From Branchipolynoe longqiensis (Eukaryota > Annelida > Polychaeta > Phyllodocida > Polynoidae): a DNA stretch of 64,000 bases. Within the stretch, counting starts at the first letter, position 1; each line of letters starts with the position of its first letter. A model generated the notes under the pieces. The model saw only the letters and a list, made by a program, of their open reading frames with translations. It was not told the origin of the DNA and ran no database searches. Shown here piece after piece: positions 1-10,994 of the stretch. Both the position numbers and the translations under genes were made by a program. Location: NCBI GenBank assembly GCA_030323885.1, contig CM059197.1, positions 34,737,884 through 34,801,883 of the forward strand, given 5' to 3'.

Positions 1-276
1 CCCGTATGGAATGACGTGGATTCGTTACCCAGCTGAGTAAATCCAAAAACCTAACCACAATTGATGGCTGTCGCTAGCTAGCCTGGCAGTCAACATTACT
101 AGGATAAGACTGGTTTGGTTGATTCAGTGGCAGGATAATGTGACTGACTGAAATGCCACGTGGTATTGCCAATTGCACTGTATCCCAATAATGGCAGCAC
201 TATAAAACTGCTATCAATGTGTACTGTCACAAGTCGGTACAGTGTGCTGATATGGCCTCATATGTTGCTAGGACGT
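1..276 (+). mobile_element. SINE-A copy, cut by the window edge
   Basis: This is the commonest repeat of the window. A full copy is about 340 bp: a tRNA-like head with box A and box B (GGTTCGAAYCC), a body containing AGTCAAACCAATGACTTA, and a tail ending GTTGCTAGGACGTAAAAC plus CAA repeats. Here only the second half of the head, the body and the tail are present. The copy is diverged. It is a non-autonomous pol III-type retroposon and would need a LINE for movement. Confidence 0.75.
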
Positions 277-470
277 ACTACTCCCGAAACTCTCACACAC
301 GCCAGGCGGAGATTGTTCATTACGAAAGAATGTTCGCAAAAAGTGATCTATCAATCACGTGACCCGAGCATCGACAGTCGTTGAATGCTGCATCGAAGAG
401 GTAAGCAGTAATTAAGTGATATCAGACTGTAGGTTTGTGCACAAGTCTGAGAGGTGTTGTTTTTGATTAA

Positions 471-815
471 ATTTGCATAGTCAGATGGTTTTGAGTTTCT
501 GTCATTTTCTGAGATATATGTTAGGTTGGTCATTATAATCTACCTTACTTTAGTTTGAATTAACTGTTACTTTAAATGGTTAACTTTTTAGATATTTGAA
601 GTGCAAATGTGCAAAATTAATTTTGGCAAGCTTGCCAAAACTCTAATGCCATAGGTTTCTGCAGTAACAGGTTCTATTAAATTGACTCAGTATTCCCTGC
701 TGAGTGGCGCCAAATGTTTGATAAGTGCAGCAGTATCTATATTAGATATGTATAATCAAATCTAGATAATTGTTTTGGTTTTAAAAATTTGATGTTTTCA
801 TCAGACTATGCAGCT
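471..815 (+). mobile_element. MITE-P, TTAA-flanked MITE
   Basis: A 345-bp element lies between TTAA at 467-470 and TTAA at 816-819. Its ends are inverted, roughly AKTTGCATAGTCWGATGG on the left and the complement on the right. An internal palindrome, TTTTGGCAAGCTTGCCAAAA, is kept with variation in the other copies. TTAA target sites are known for piggyBac and some Kolobok elements. No transposase is present. Other copies are at 22537, 29848, 38633 and 44957. Confidence 0.75.
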
Positions 816-895
816 TTAAGAACACCGTGGAATAACGACACTGATTCGATGGCGTTGTATCACTGCATGAGAGTCTTTGTCTGTGGTAGCCCAGT

Positions 896-1240
896 GTAGT
901 TTTTTTTAAAGTTTTTAATCTTGGCAACATCTAGGATCATATCAGGATTGGTACCGACTTGTGACAGTGCTCACTCATGGCAACTTTTGAGTACTGCCCT
1001 ATTGGGATAGCAGGCCACTGGCACGATGACCCAACTTCCTACTCAGTCACATTATCCTGACACTGAGCTAGCCAGTCCTTGCACTCTCCTAGTAATGCCA
1101 AGTGCCAAGCTATGTGACGACAGGTGTCAATTTTGTAAGTCATTGGTTTGACTTGACCGGCTTTCGAACCTGCGACTTTCCATATGGGAAGCCTGCACTG
1201 TATCGATTCAGCTAGTGCTTCCGGTTGTGGCTCCATGTAG
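896..1240 (-). mobile_element. SINE-A copy, near full length
   Basis: Read on the minus strand, it starts with a tRNA-like head near 1240 and ends with the CTAGATGTTGCCAAG tail followed by A-rich sequence near 900. All body blocks are recognisable, including the CAGGATAATGTGACTGAG block. The ORF at 1039-1326 is a by-product of this repeat and not a gene. Confidence 0.75.
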
Positions 1241-1344
1241 ATGGTTTGGTCCAACTCAGATGGTGAGGATTCACAGTTAAAGGAGCACAATCCGCATGAA
1301 GCGTAACATTTCTTGTGAACCAACAAAATGAATAATTATATTTT

Positions 1345-1592
1345 TTTATTTATTTTTGTTGGTACATTGGGTTGTTTAAGCAGGGCAAATTTCAATCACG
1401 GACGATTGGTCTTCCTCATTCCACTGCTCCTTGCCCTATCCTAATAATGCCGAGTGCCTGGCTAGGAAGTGACAAGTATCAATTTTTAAGTCATTGGTTT
1501 GAGTCGACCAGGGTTCGAACCCATGAGCCCACGACCTACCAAACGCGGGAGACGGAGGCTCTAACTCATTCGGCCATCCCGTCTGGTCTATC
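1345..1592 (-). mobile_element. Chimeric SINE: SINE-A head with SINE-B tail
   Basis: On the minus strand the copy begins with a good SINE-A head and body: box A GATGGCCGAATGAG, box B GGGTTCGAACC, then GGATAGGGCAAGGA. At about 1430 it switches to the 3' segment GCAGTGGAATGAGGAAGACC. That segment is also the tail of the SINE-B copy at 30594-30918. It ends in CTGCTTAAACAAC and an A/T-rich tail. The junction looks precise. Template switching during reverse transcription is the likely cause. Confidence 0.7.
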
Positions 1593-1634
1593 CAACAATT
1601 CAATCATCTCCAAAGCTAATCAATTTATAACATA

Positions 1635-1965
1635 CCGTATATGTCCCAAAAGACGCAAACTGTGCGAGTGCAGACACATTGATGCGTGTCTATTCAAAGT
1701 TAAAGAATTTCATGGATTTGTTTTTGTTGCGCTTCTGAAATAAAGTGGCATTGTCTTATTTTCTCTGCATTCAATCTGAATATGATCATAAATTTGTATT
1801 TGTTTTTGTTGTGCCTCTGAAATAAAGTGGTATTGTATTATTTTATGTGCATTCAGTCTGAATATGATCGTAAATTTGTGTGTGCTTTCAATCTTGAAAT
1901 GTGGGGGGGGGGGGGGGGGGGGGGTTCTTCTATTGGGTAGCATGCTTCTATTGGGACATATACAG
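1635..1965. mobile_element. MITE-M, TA-flanked MITE with internal duplication
   Basis: The ends are inverted: CCGTATATGTCCCAA on the left and the complement of CTGTATATGTCCCAA on the right, flanked by TA on both sides (1633-1634 and 1966-1967). TA duplication and a CAGT-type end fit Tc1/mariner non-autonomous elements. About 80 bp inside, around TTCTGAAATAAAGTGG, is duplicated in tandem (about 1715-1875), followed by a run of about 20 G. A second copy is at 53970-54170. Confidence 0.65.
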
Positions 1966-1967
1966 TA

Positions 1968-2960
1968 ATTTGTTTTAACTCTAAGCTAAAGTTAACATTA
2001 TAAGATTATATATTATATATTATATATGTGCATACTATATAATATGTATGTGTACATATATATATATATGTACATATATATATATGTAAATATTCAACCC
2101 TCACAAACCAAGCTTTAACACAGAAATCATGTTAGAACATTGACCTTTCAGTCCCAGATGGCTCCTAAACGGTGGCAAATGGTGTAACTGCCCATAGGGT
2201 TGTGGCAATTTGGAGGCTGTCACCCCGTCTCACGATTCATCACCTGGTCATGTGATCGGTCAGGAGACCGATTCGAATTGCGGCTCCTCGACCAACTTGA
2301 GATGAAGTCTCCCCCTCCATCTCTCATGCCCCTTTCACAAATTATCCCTCTGGTACCCACAAAACCACAAATTCACATCCAAAATATATAAAATCATGAA
2401 ATCATTAAAAGTCTTAAACCTTCCCCCAAATAATCACAACACTCCAAGTTCACCTCCATAAAGGGGAAAAAAATCACAAATTTACCTCCAAAATAATTAA
2501 CGCCACAAAATCATCAAACCACCTCCAAAAAAAAGAAAGAATACAAATACCCAGATAAAATGTGTGAATCCAACAAATGAAAAATAGGTGACACACTATA
2601 TTAAACATAACAGAAACAAAACGAGGCAAACAAAGACATTACATAAGAATAAAGGTACAACATTTCCTGCATGGGAGTGATTGTTACCACGACCTCTAAT
2701 CGGACACTAGTGTGAAATTCATCCACCAGGTGGCGCCAGGGGTAATTGGATTGGTCTATTCCATTCGTTAAACATGATGGAGTGTCACGTGCCTTGACAA
2801 GTAACTGTTTGCTTGCAGCTACTCATTCAATTAGCCTCATCCTTCACCATAAGCCGAGAACTTTGAGCACAACTAGAGAACCAGTGTCAAATGTGTGGAT
2901 ATATATGTGTGTGTATGTATGTGCATAAATATATAGCTTAAATATACGACATACATCTGC
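1968..2960. other. Stretch without a recognisable gene
   Basis: It holds a TA-rich microsatellite at about 2005-2095 that includes palindromic ATATATAT runs. An A-rich, C-rich stretch lies at 2390-2650. A CTCF-like site (listed separately) is at 2723. I see no coding signal. Confidence 0.5.
2723..2737 (+). promoter_or_regulatory. CTCF-like motif
   Basis: The sequence CCACCAGGTGGCGCC fits the animal CTCF core consensus (CCASYAGRKGGCRS) at essentially every position. CTCF is known across bilaterians, but its occupancy here is inference. The 11-mer AGGTGGCGCCA recurs in this window more than chance allows; see findings. Confidence 0.4.
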
Positions 2961-3310
2961 ATGTAAGGGGTGGAACACGATGCCCCCCCCCCCCCTCTTG
3001 CAGTGTGTAAGACACCAAACTATGTTGGTTCAGGTATTATCCGTTGGGCGACGCTGCGTTCCATAGCCGTGGCAGTCTACACCCGGTGCATTCGACAGTG
3101 CTCGCCTGACCGCCCCCACAGCCGCATGCACCTCCGAGCAGCCGTTGGCAGACATTACTGGTTATTTTGTCTTTGATTATCATTTGTAGGGTGTGTTGTC
3201 GAGCCCAGTTGATTAATTGCTTTATTAATTTGATGGTGATTCACATCTGTTGATTGTAAATAAAATATATTGTCCAGTCTCCCCTCGCCTTGTCTTGTGT
3301 AGCCTCACAT
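2960..3310 (+). other. Possible LTR-like segment
   Basis: The segment has a C-run, GC-rich sequence and then AT-rich sequence with AATAAAATATATTG at about 3260. It ends CTCCCCTCGCCTTGTCTTG, reminiscent of the pyrimidine-rich ends after the polyadenylation signal in the LTR-2 copies. No terminal duplication was found. It may equally be unrelated unique DNA. Confidence 0.2.
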
Positions 3311-3397
3311 GAAGTATAATTAATTATGGTAATATAAATTAATGGGGAGAAATAACCATGGTGGCTTGATTATATATTACATGCTATAGTTCAAAGA

Positions 3398-4138
3398 TTT
3401 CACAACTGGTTCATTAAAGGCTGTGGTATGTGATGTCCTGGCTGTGTGAAAGTGCATATAAAAGATCCCTTTCAGCTTATCGGAAAGAGTAGCCTATGTG
3501 GTGGCAGCAGATTTCCTTCAAAGAAATATGTCAGAATGACTATATGTTTGATGACCAATACCCAATGATAACAAGCTGTAAAATATTCTCATAATAAGCA
3601 TTGGTGGGGAATGCAAATGTTCTATTGTGAAACAGGTATACATGGCCAGGTGCATAAATGCGTTTATGTAGTTGTTGGTGGTGCTTGATTGATAGGTAAA
3701 TAGATATAGTGGTGCTGGCAGGAATGTGTGTAAGGGGCACTCAGAGCCTACCCCCTGCCCCCTCTGCTAGTCAGGATCACCACACACAAGCTTAAGGCAG
3801 GAGGTGGCCAGGGGAGCCACACAGCTTGGTGGTGGTGGGCAGACCACTGGTAAGCATCGAGACCAGGAATGCTGGATCCCTATTGGTAGAGCTAGAAATG
3901 CTTGTTTCTCATTGGGAAAAAGGGGTGTGGTGATACTCTATACTGAATCCATGTACCATATAAATAATAAACCAGAGGGCTTGACTCTCTCTCTTCTTTC
4001 ACACTTTATACTCTTCCTTTCTCTTTGACATTATTGATTTCACTATAGCCTGCCTATACAACCACAGATTCGAGCAGTAGACTTTACATACTAATGTGCT
4101 CTAGAGGCGTCGTTAAATAAAGCAAACTTTCCTTTTTT
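3398..4138 (+). mobile_element. SINE-D copy split by a solo LTR
   Basis: The 5' part (about 3398-3576) carries the SINE-D body, with AAAGGCTGTGGTATGTG, AAAGTGCATATAAAAG and AAATATGTCAGAATGAC. The 3' part (4089-4138) carries AATGTGCTCTAGAGGCG and TTAAATAAAGCAAAC. The 512-bp gap between them is a TGTAAA...TTTACA LTR. The head is missing. The two halves join in the order seen in the intact copies at 46729 and 47163. Confidence 0.75.
3577..4088 (+). mobile_element. LTR-1 solo LTR, copy C
   Basis: It begins TGTAAAATATTCTC and ends GTAGACTTTACA, with the inverted TGTAAA/TTTACA ends of the two cleaner copies at 14580 and 50090. ATAAATAATAAACC near 3960 supplies a TATA or polyadenylation-like signal. 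The flanks AAGC and TACT do not match, so the target duplication has decayed or the ends have shifted. No internal retroviral genes remain. Recombination between paired LTRs is the usual origin of such solo copies. Confidence 0.7.
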
Positions 4139-5844
4139 ATTTCCAAGGTATTCAGAATCGTGCGCCCACCCATGAGTCAATTGACACGAAACGGCTGACT
4201 GGGTCGACCCGACCGAGTGACTGTGTAACCAAATCCTACTCGCATTTCCCACACTCCAGTCAGAATTGATGACACTATTATGGCTATAGACAATATTCAC
4301 AATATATGCGCTGCCTAGTGGCCTTGAATGAAACCATGGTTGTGGGCTGTTTTTTGCGGCTAGACCATAACTGGATTTGTTTACAGTACAAACCAGTAAG
4401 AGCATGCTCCTCCTTGATAAATGGCAAATGGCACCCATATCAAATTAGCACCATCAGATTGGTAAACATGTTGTCTCTTTTTGTGCCAGGTGATTTTATT
4501 CTATCTGGTGCGATTTTCGAGATATTTGAATTTGTCTGAGGTGTAAAGTGATCTATTTCATTTTGCAGCTGGATCACCTGACCAGAATCCAGCATTTTCA
4601 TTGGTTTGTCATGTTTTGTTGTTTACATTTACATGATGCAGGCATGTTCTTTTGTTGTTGTGTGTATTTATAACTAATAATTGTCAGTTATTTATCATAG
4701 ATTGTGCACATATATCTAAAAGACAGTTTTTCTATATGACTTTGGGACTTTTCATTAATAATTTGTGTTGTTTATTTACTATTTTACTCAGGTCAAAAAT
4801 CTGCAACTGAAAACCAATAGAGTAACTGTGAGAAAATTAGCCTGTATTTATGATACATAACCTGTAATAACTTTGCTTCTGCTATGCCTATAAAGTCCAT
4901 ATATACATTAACTTAAAGGGTTTGATGTATTTTAACAGATTAGCTTTGTTTTGTAGAGCTATCTGGTATTTGAATTTTTTCTGCAAGTCTCTAACCATGG
5001 AGGTTTCTTTACTCGCTATCTAAATACTTTATGCTTCTGCGAGGCTTTCAGAATGATGACACGCAACCTCAAATCTAGCTCTAATGCGCATGCATGTGAA
5101 TATCGTGTATTGATTGACAGGTTAATCACCATAGCAACTATCCACTCTGTGCACATAACAAAAAAGCACTGGGGTCCGAAACCACACATCATCATTCAGT
5201 AAGCATCCTGATTGGTGAAGACAGGGGTGGGGGTCTAAGCACAGCAACACTGGAGGCAGCACCACGTGACCTCCTGAAAGGACACCTGGGAGGATCAGGA
5301 TCAGAATTGGCGATCAGAATTGGCGATCAATCGATTGGTTTGTCCTATCGCTGAGACTCCAGCTTTGATGGGTAGAGTCTTGTACTACACTATTGTACTG
5401 TATTGTACTAGCTTTAGCTTGTGCTGTGCTTGTCTCTGACTATATTCAGAAACCATGTATATATTTCTACTTTCTCTCCTATATTTCGGACTCGTGCACA
5501 GTCCCATTTCAATATAGTTCCACCATTTGGTGGCCTCCATTTGTAACATTAGGCACTATACCATATCGGTGGCACTATCTAATGGCGCAGTTAACAACAC
5601 TCACGGTTACATGACTCAAAATGGATTCCACTTGGTCAAAGTGACCAAAATTAGTAACAAAAAAACAGTCAAAATTAATATGAAATGTGTATGGTAGGCA
5701 CAAAAAAAACATGCTATTAACAACAAATACAGAGCAAAGAACCCATGGAGTACGATGATGTGCATTGGCAGCACCGATTAACAGAGGAGTAGTGATCAGA
5801 ACGGCCCTAAAACTGAACGACCGTTTGGTATTATAGATAGATTA
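4139..5844. other. Stretch without a recognisable gene
   Basis: AT-rich to mixed sequence with short ORFs only. A short direct repeat GATCAGAATTGGC lies at about 5300-5325. I see no mobile-element ends, no coding signal and no RNA gene. Confidence 0.5.
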
Positions 5845-5852
5845 TATTATAT

Positions 5853-6161
5853 CATCATCATCATCATCATGCTGTCAGTCGCAATGCAACAAAGACTGCT
5901 TTCATTTCTTAACCACCGCTCTCCATTTAGCTCTCTGCTGTGAGAATAATGTCCATGAGTCAGTCCTAATCTCTCTCAGCTTCAGGTTTCTCTTGATAAT
6001 ATCCTTGAACCAGAGATGAGGGTGTGCTCTCTTTCTCTGACCAGAAGTCAATTGAGAATAGAGGATCTGCTTTGATAGCCTGTCTGTTGACATCCTCATC
6101 ACGTGTCCACTCCACCAGAGGGTCTTTCTGATCAGAAGATCTTCCATAGAGGACAGCCCTT
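5853..6161 (-). mobile_element. LINE-R1 3' end, 5'-truncated
   Basis: The insert is flanked by an 8-bp target duplication, TATTATAT (5845-5852 and 6162-6169). On the minus strand it encodes the C-terminus of a LINE protein: a GLSSMEDLLIRKTLWWSGHV segment, then IKRNLKLREIRTDSWTLFSQQ and AKWRAVVK. A short 3' UTR and a (GAT)n tail follow. The 5' truncation and trinucleotide tail are typical of RTE-like LINEs. The family is shared with 54171-54839. Confidence 0.85.
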
Positions 6162-6689
6162 TATTATATAACATGTATGTAATTGGTGACAATGGCGCTA
6201 GGTGGCGCCACTATCAGTGAGCAGCCCAGCAGCTGTTTGAGTATCCACTGCCTTGTGGTCAGTAGCCTGAGGCGGCTGCGTAGAGAATTGAAACCTTTTG
6301 ATACTAATCGCGGTGTAAATCCATTTTGCGGATATACTCAGGAATTGAGGTCAAAGGACCGCGACGCGTTCTCTATATAGCACTGTGTCCAGACGAGGAC
6401 TAATCGAGGGCATGGAGGGCTGCATAAAAATGGAAAAAGATTTCATCACTAAGTCGTCATAAGGGGACGACAGCCAGGAAGAGCTCAAGAACTGCATTTC
6501 GGAAAAGACATCCGCACCTTGCAGAGACCCTGGAGTCATTTGACGAGTTGAATATCAATGGGATCCTCAGGGCCCTCCCCCCCGCACACACACACAGAAG
6601 CCGCGGCAGTCACGTGAAAGAGTCCATTCGGAGATGCTACTTCCAAGCACTCCCCTTTGGCCCATTGAACAAGCCACTGGGGATTTCGG

Positions 6690-8135
6690 AAATATATGTG
6701 TGTGTTGTGTAGACTGGTCCCTGTAACAAGCAATTCAGTATTGAGGTAGTTCAGGGTTGTTGTGTAGACTGGTCCCTGTAACAAGCCACTCAGTATTGGG
6801 GTAGTTCAGGGGTGTTGTGTAGACTGGTCCCTGTAACAAGCCATTCAGTATTGGGGTAGTTCAGGGGTGTTTTCTTAGATTGGTCCCTGTAACAAACCAT
6901 TCAGTATTGGGGTAGTTCAGGGGTGTTGTGTAGACTGGTCCCTGTAACAAGCCATTCAGTATTGGGGTAGTGCAGGGGTGTTGTGTAGACCGGTCCCTGT
7001 ATCAAGCACCTCAGCATTGGGGTAGTGTGGGGGGTTGTATTCTGTTCACTGGTCCCTGTAACAAGCCACTCAGTATTGGGGTAGTTCAGGGGTGTGCTGT
7101 AGACCTGTCCCTGTATCAAGCACCTCAGCATTGGGGTAGTGTGGGGGCGTATTATGTGCACTGGTCCCTGTAACAACCACCTCAGCATTGGGGTAGTGTG
7201 GGGGGGGTGATGTGTAGACTGGTCCCTGTAACAAGCCATTCAGTATTGGGGTAGTTCAGGGGTGTTGTGTAGACTGGTCCCTGTAACAAGCCACTCAGCA
7301 TTGGGGTAGTTCAGGGGTGTTCTGTAGACCTGTCCCTGTATTAAGCACCTCAGCATTGGTCGTAATGCTTGCATTGCGTTTGATGTGAGGCAGGGAAGGA
7401 GGACCCCCTCCTCCTTCCCTACCCGACCGTTGCTCCTTACGTAACCTCCCGCGCTTCTTCCCTTATAAGTCGCCCGCCCGGCTGCTACAAGCCACTCGCC
7501 TCCCTCCGCCCACACGCTGCCTATCTACGCTATTTTTCCCCACCCACCATCCCTATCCACCCCTCTCCATATTCCTAGGGTGGAGGGCTCCTCGGCTCAA
7601 CCTCAAGGACTCACCTCATAGGCTCCCTCTGAACGCTTATCATACCTTAGATCCTCTACTTCACTTTATTTACCTTACTTATTGACATTACCTGATTTAA
7701 CCTGTACATTTACCTTACTTATTGACATTACCTGATTTAACCTGTACATTATTCACATTTACCTGACATTATCCTGTACATATACAATGGCATTTCTCAA
7801 TAAAGTGCCTTTTATCCACCCCCGCCTTACTTCCTTCCTTGTCGTGCATCGGGGTAGTGTGGGGGTGTATTCTGTGCACTGGTCCCTGTAACAAGCACCT
7901 CAGTATTGGGGTAGTTCAGGGGTGTTCTGTAGACCTGTCCCTGTATCAAGCACCTCAGCATTGGGGTAGTGTGGGGGTGTATTCTGTGCACTGGTCCCTG
8001 TAACAAGCACCTCAGCATTGGGGTAGTGTGGGGGTTGCTGTGTAGACTGGTCCATGTAACAAGCCACTCAGCATTGGGGTAGTGTGGGGGGTGCTGTGTA
8101 GACTGGTCCATATAACAAGACACTCAGTATTGTGG
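6690..8135. repeat. 55-bp minisatellite, split by an LTR
   Basis: Tandem units of about 55-57 bp contain ACTGGTCCCTGTAACAAGCC and TATTGGGGTAGT. About 12 units lie at 6690-7360 and five more at 7847-8135. The interruption is an LTR-2 insertion. Two unit subtypes alternate: TTCAGGGG with AGACTGG, and GTGTGGGG with TGCACTGG. The open frames on the minus strand here merely translate the repeat. Confidence 0.85.
7360..7846 (+). mobile_element. LTR-2 solo-LTR-like insertion
   Basis: The insertion sits inside a minisatellite unit, with ATTGG on the left and ATCGG on the right as a possible 5-bp duplication. It has a TATA-like CTTATAAGTCG near 7461, TAGGGTGGAGGGCTC near 7577 and TCAATAAAGTGCC near 7797, then a pyrimidine-rich end. 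The same order is present at 16056-16852. That order fits U3, R and U5 of an LTR. A direct 24-bp duplication (TTTACCTTACTTATTGACAT) lies at about 7665-7740. Exact ends are not fixed. Confidence 0.55.
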
Positions 8136-8138
8136 TAC

Positions 8139-8262
8139 TGTGCGCATTCATGGCGACTTTCTATTGCTGTCCCACCATCAGATCAGGCCGCCAGCACAAT
8201 AACCCAATATTCACACTTAGTCACATTATCCTGACACTGAGCGAACCAGTCCTGACCCTATC
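8139..8262 (-). mobile_element. SINE-A fragment
   Basis: Only the middle of the repeat is present, including CATTCATGGCGACTTT and CACATTATCCTGACACTGAG on the plus strand. Both head and tail are missing. Confidence 0.65.
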
Positions 8263-8309
8263 CTAGGACGGGTATCCAGCCATTACCCGCCCCAAGCTAT
8301 TGTTGTGGG

Positions 8310-8465
8310 TGAATATAAATGGGAAATATTGTTCCTAGAGTGGGACTCGAACCCACAGCTCTTTGAATATCAGGCCAGTGTGCTAACCATTACACCACCT
8401 AAGCTCCCTGATATCACCACATTATCCACGCCTAACTGTCTATGTGGCTACTTGCCTGAGAGGTC
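8310..8465 (-). mobile_element. SINE-C, head and upstream block
   Basis: On the minus strand there is a tRNA-like head (GGTGTAATGGTTAGCAC, then TGGGTTCGAGTCCCACTC). It is preceded by a conserved block containing CTACACTGACCTCTCAGGCA and GATATCAGGGAGC. The same block lies upstream of the heads at 8640-8805 and 20130-20720, so it belongs to the element. The tail is lost. Confidence 0.65.
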
Positions 8466-8805
8466 AGTGTAGACTACTACATTCGTCCCCCTGGAATTGT
8501 AAGTCTTTTAAATGGTTATGTAATGCTTACAATTACATACATACAGACAATTTACTTACACAGGGTAGGTCCAACAACTATACAGCGCATAGCTTGTTCA
8601 GGATCATGGTCACAGCAACCAGTGTCATGGGGGTGAGGAAAATGGGAAATATTGCGCCTAGAGTGGGACTCGAACCCATATCTCTTTGAATTTCTGGTCA
8701 GTGTGCTAACCATTAAACCATCTAGGCTCCCTGATATCACCACACTACCCACACCCACCTCTGTATGTGGTTACTTGCCTGAGAGGTCAGTGCAGACTAC
8801 TACAC
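8466..8805 (-). mobile_element. SINE-C, fuller copy
   Basis: Read on the minus strand: upstream block (CTGCACTGACCTCTCAGG), tRNA-like head with box A and box B, then AATATTTCCCATTTTCC and GACACTGGTTGCTGTGACC. It closes with GTTGTTGGACCTACCCTGTG. Copies of the 3' part occur at 29312-29475 and of the head at 37918-37998. A tRNA gene is excluded by diverged stems and by the family of copies. Confidence 0.7.
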
Positions 8806-9197
8806 TATTAACTAAAGCGCCAGGATATGTAGCAAAAGTATCATTGTATGTCAATTGTCATTGGTTTGACTCGGCCGGGGTTTGAGCTTACGATCTGCCG
8901 CACAGGAAGCCAGCGGGCTAGCCAGCACTCTTGCCGATTCGGTCACTCCATGATTAGAATGCCTTCTATTGGGAAAAAAAACCATCATGGACTGCATGTG
9001 TAATGTCCATATGGAAATATTCCTGCTGGATAGTAATTTGAAGTGACAATGAACTCAGTTGTCATTTTATATTTACGGTAAAATATGTACCGAAGCAATT
9101 TACACACGAAATGAGCACGTCAGTCACAACTTGTATATTCATGGACGGATTAATCCGATCCCAGAACATTATATACCTCGCTGTAGATAACGCCTAA

Positions 9198-9797
9198 AGC
9201 CCCAGTCACACCTACCCGGACGAGCCCCGGATCTTTAGCGGGACCACCCCCGGACCAGTCCCCCGGACAGTCCCGGACAGCCCTGGATAAAATCACTATT
9301 TTGGTCATTTTTGGCCTCGCGGTCACACGTACTCGGACGAGCCACTGACTACAAGCCCAGATCACCCCGGATGAGACCCAGACAACCGCTGGACTACGCG
9401 GATTAGCCCCGGACAACCCCCGGACAACCCCCGGATGATAACCTGAAATGAGGGACTTATCCTGGGGTAGTCCATGGTTATCCGTGGCGATCCGTGGTTA
9501 ATCCGTGGTCATACGGCATATCCGGGTCTTATCCAGGCAGTCCGGGACTGCCCCGTGGCTACGTCGGGGCTAGTCCGAGCAAGTTCGGGGCCAGTCTGGG
9601 TTAAACCGCGGCTGGGGCAAAACAGCCTGGGACTGGTCCGGACGTGGCTCGGACTACTGCCGGTCCACCACCTGACTACCCGGACCACCCCCGGATCATC
9701 CTGGATGATGCCGGATAGAGCCCGGATCGCAAAATGTCCCGGACCGCCCCGGATGTTTTGAATATTTTGAAACATCCGCGGGCAGTCACACAGGGCT
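9198..9797. mobile_element. Word-built foldback MITE, CCGGAC type (MITE-W)
   Basis: The left end AGCCCCAGTCACACC follows TAA (9195-9197). The right end, read in reverse, is AGCCCTGTGTGACTG. Between them the sequence is dominated by CCGGAC, CCCCGGA and their complements (GTCCGGG, GTCCGTGG). The strand bias switches near 9470 and again near 9650. The right flank (TGC) does not repeat TAA, so that side has decayed. The ORFs on both strands are by-products of the word structure. Confidence 0.65.
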
Positions 9798-9799
9798 TG

Positions 9800-10410
9800 C
9801 CACTGACCAGCATATACACCCATGGCTCACTGGAGGTAGGCCTACCCCTCTTTTGATGTGGTTGTTCGCTTATACCAACACAGTAACTAACACCGGGAAC
9901 CTGGTCCATAATCATTAACTTACGATTAAGCGCTAACATTTAAATGTTGTTTTACAAGTTAGTGCCCACACTAAGTATCCTGACACTAACCAGTGATCTT
10001 AGTACAATTTTGTCCGTTCCTGTATATATGTTCCAATAGTCTAACTAACCCAAACTCACTGTGTCACAGGCATATACGTCATTTCACTACCTAATCGTAT
10101 ATCAAATTCGACCTTGGTAATTGAATCGGACATGCAATAACCCCCGTAGTCCAAACGAGGTAAGCTCTCCAACTTGTTGCTTAGTCCATTAGTTTTGAGT
10201 TTCTAACATAACTTTCAGATAAATATAGTATGGTGGACCATGTCCTCCTAATCTGCGTCAGGAATAAAGAAGTAACACTGGGATAGCTTCAAACTCCAGG
10301 GCGCTCTCTGGTTTATTCCATCAAGGTCAATGTAGAATATAGAATAGAAGGAGTGCACGTGACGTCATCACTCAGCGGTCAGGGGTCAGTCATCAGCCAT
10401 CTTAGTGTTC
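9800..10410. other. Stretch without a recognisable gene
   Basis: I see no ORF of note, no repeat ends and no RNA gene here. Short ORFs at 9676-9939 overlap the preceding foldback. Confidence 0.5.
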
Positions 10411-10411
10411 T

Positions 10412-10718
10412 CTGTGGCGGAGTGGTCAGAGTGTCTGACTTTTTCTAGGTCGGACTCCTAATCTGAAGGTCGGTGGTTTGATTTCCCGTCCCCCCACCTC
10501 TGCCAATTTGGATTTCCACCGCTGTGTATAACTTACAGCATCATCAAAGGCCAGTTGCTCTCATACCATGTCTATGTGGTGTGGGAGGTTAAAAATCCAT
10601 TGGGTCGGTAAAAGTGTAGGCTTGGGCTTTCTATCGACAAACTGTCTAATGGTGAAAACAAGTCTAGTCAGACTTATCCATGACAGGCAGCATAAATCTT
10701 CAAGAAAAAAAAACAAGC
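10412..10718 (+). mobile_element. SINE-B copy, tail type a
   Basis: The head reads CTGTGGCGGAGTGGTCAGAG...GGTGGTTTGATTTCCC, like a serine or leucine-type tRNA with a long variable region. The body has CACCGCTGTGTATAACTTAC and GGGAGGTTAAAAATCC. The tail has GTCAGACTTATCCATGACAG and ATCTTCAAG, then an A-run. The tail differs from the copy at 30594, which shows that one head is joined to two tails. Confidence 0.75.
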
Positions 10719-10994
10719 ACCCTCACCTAGCCATGTTTGTGAATGTATGCTGCTGCAGTAAAACAGTTTTCTTGTGTTCTGAGCGGTTATGGGCAGTTTA
10801 CATCCAATGTGTTTACTTACAACACTTTAACAACGACTTCTGAGGCCAAGCTGCTCAAAACAGTGACAAATAAACCAACAAATCGGTAAATAAGCACAAT
10901 ATAGATAGTTGGAACCCTTCTGTATGTAATCCAATATGGCCACCGTAAGTTGTCTCGTGACGTCATTACACCCCCACTATTGCCCTGTCACTGA

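Noticed and set aside
6690..8123. Long repetitive protein frames with QGPVYTTPLHYPNTEW-like units
   Set aside because: They translate the 55-bp minisatellite; the period is not a multiple of three, so the frame drifts and stops appear.
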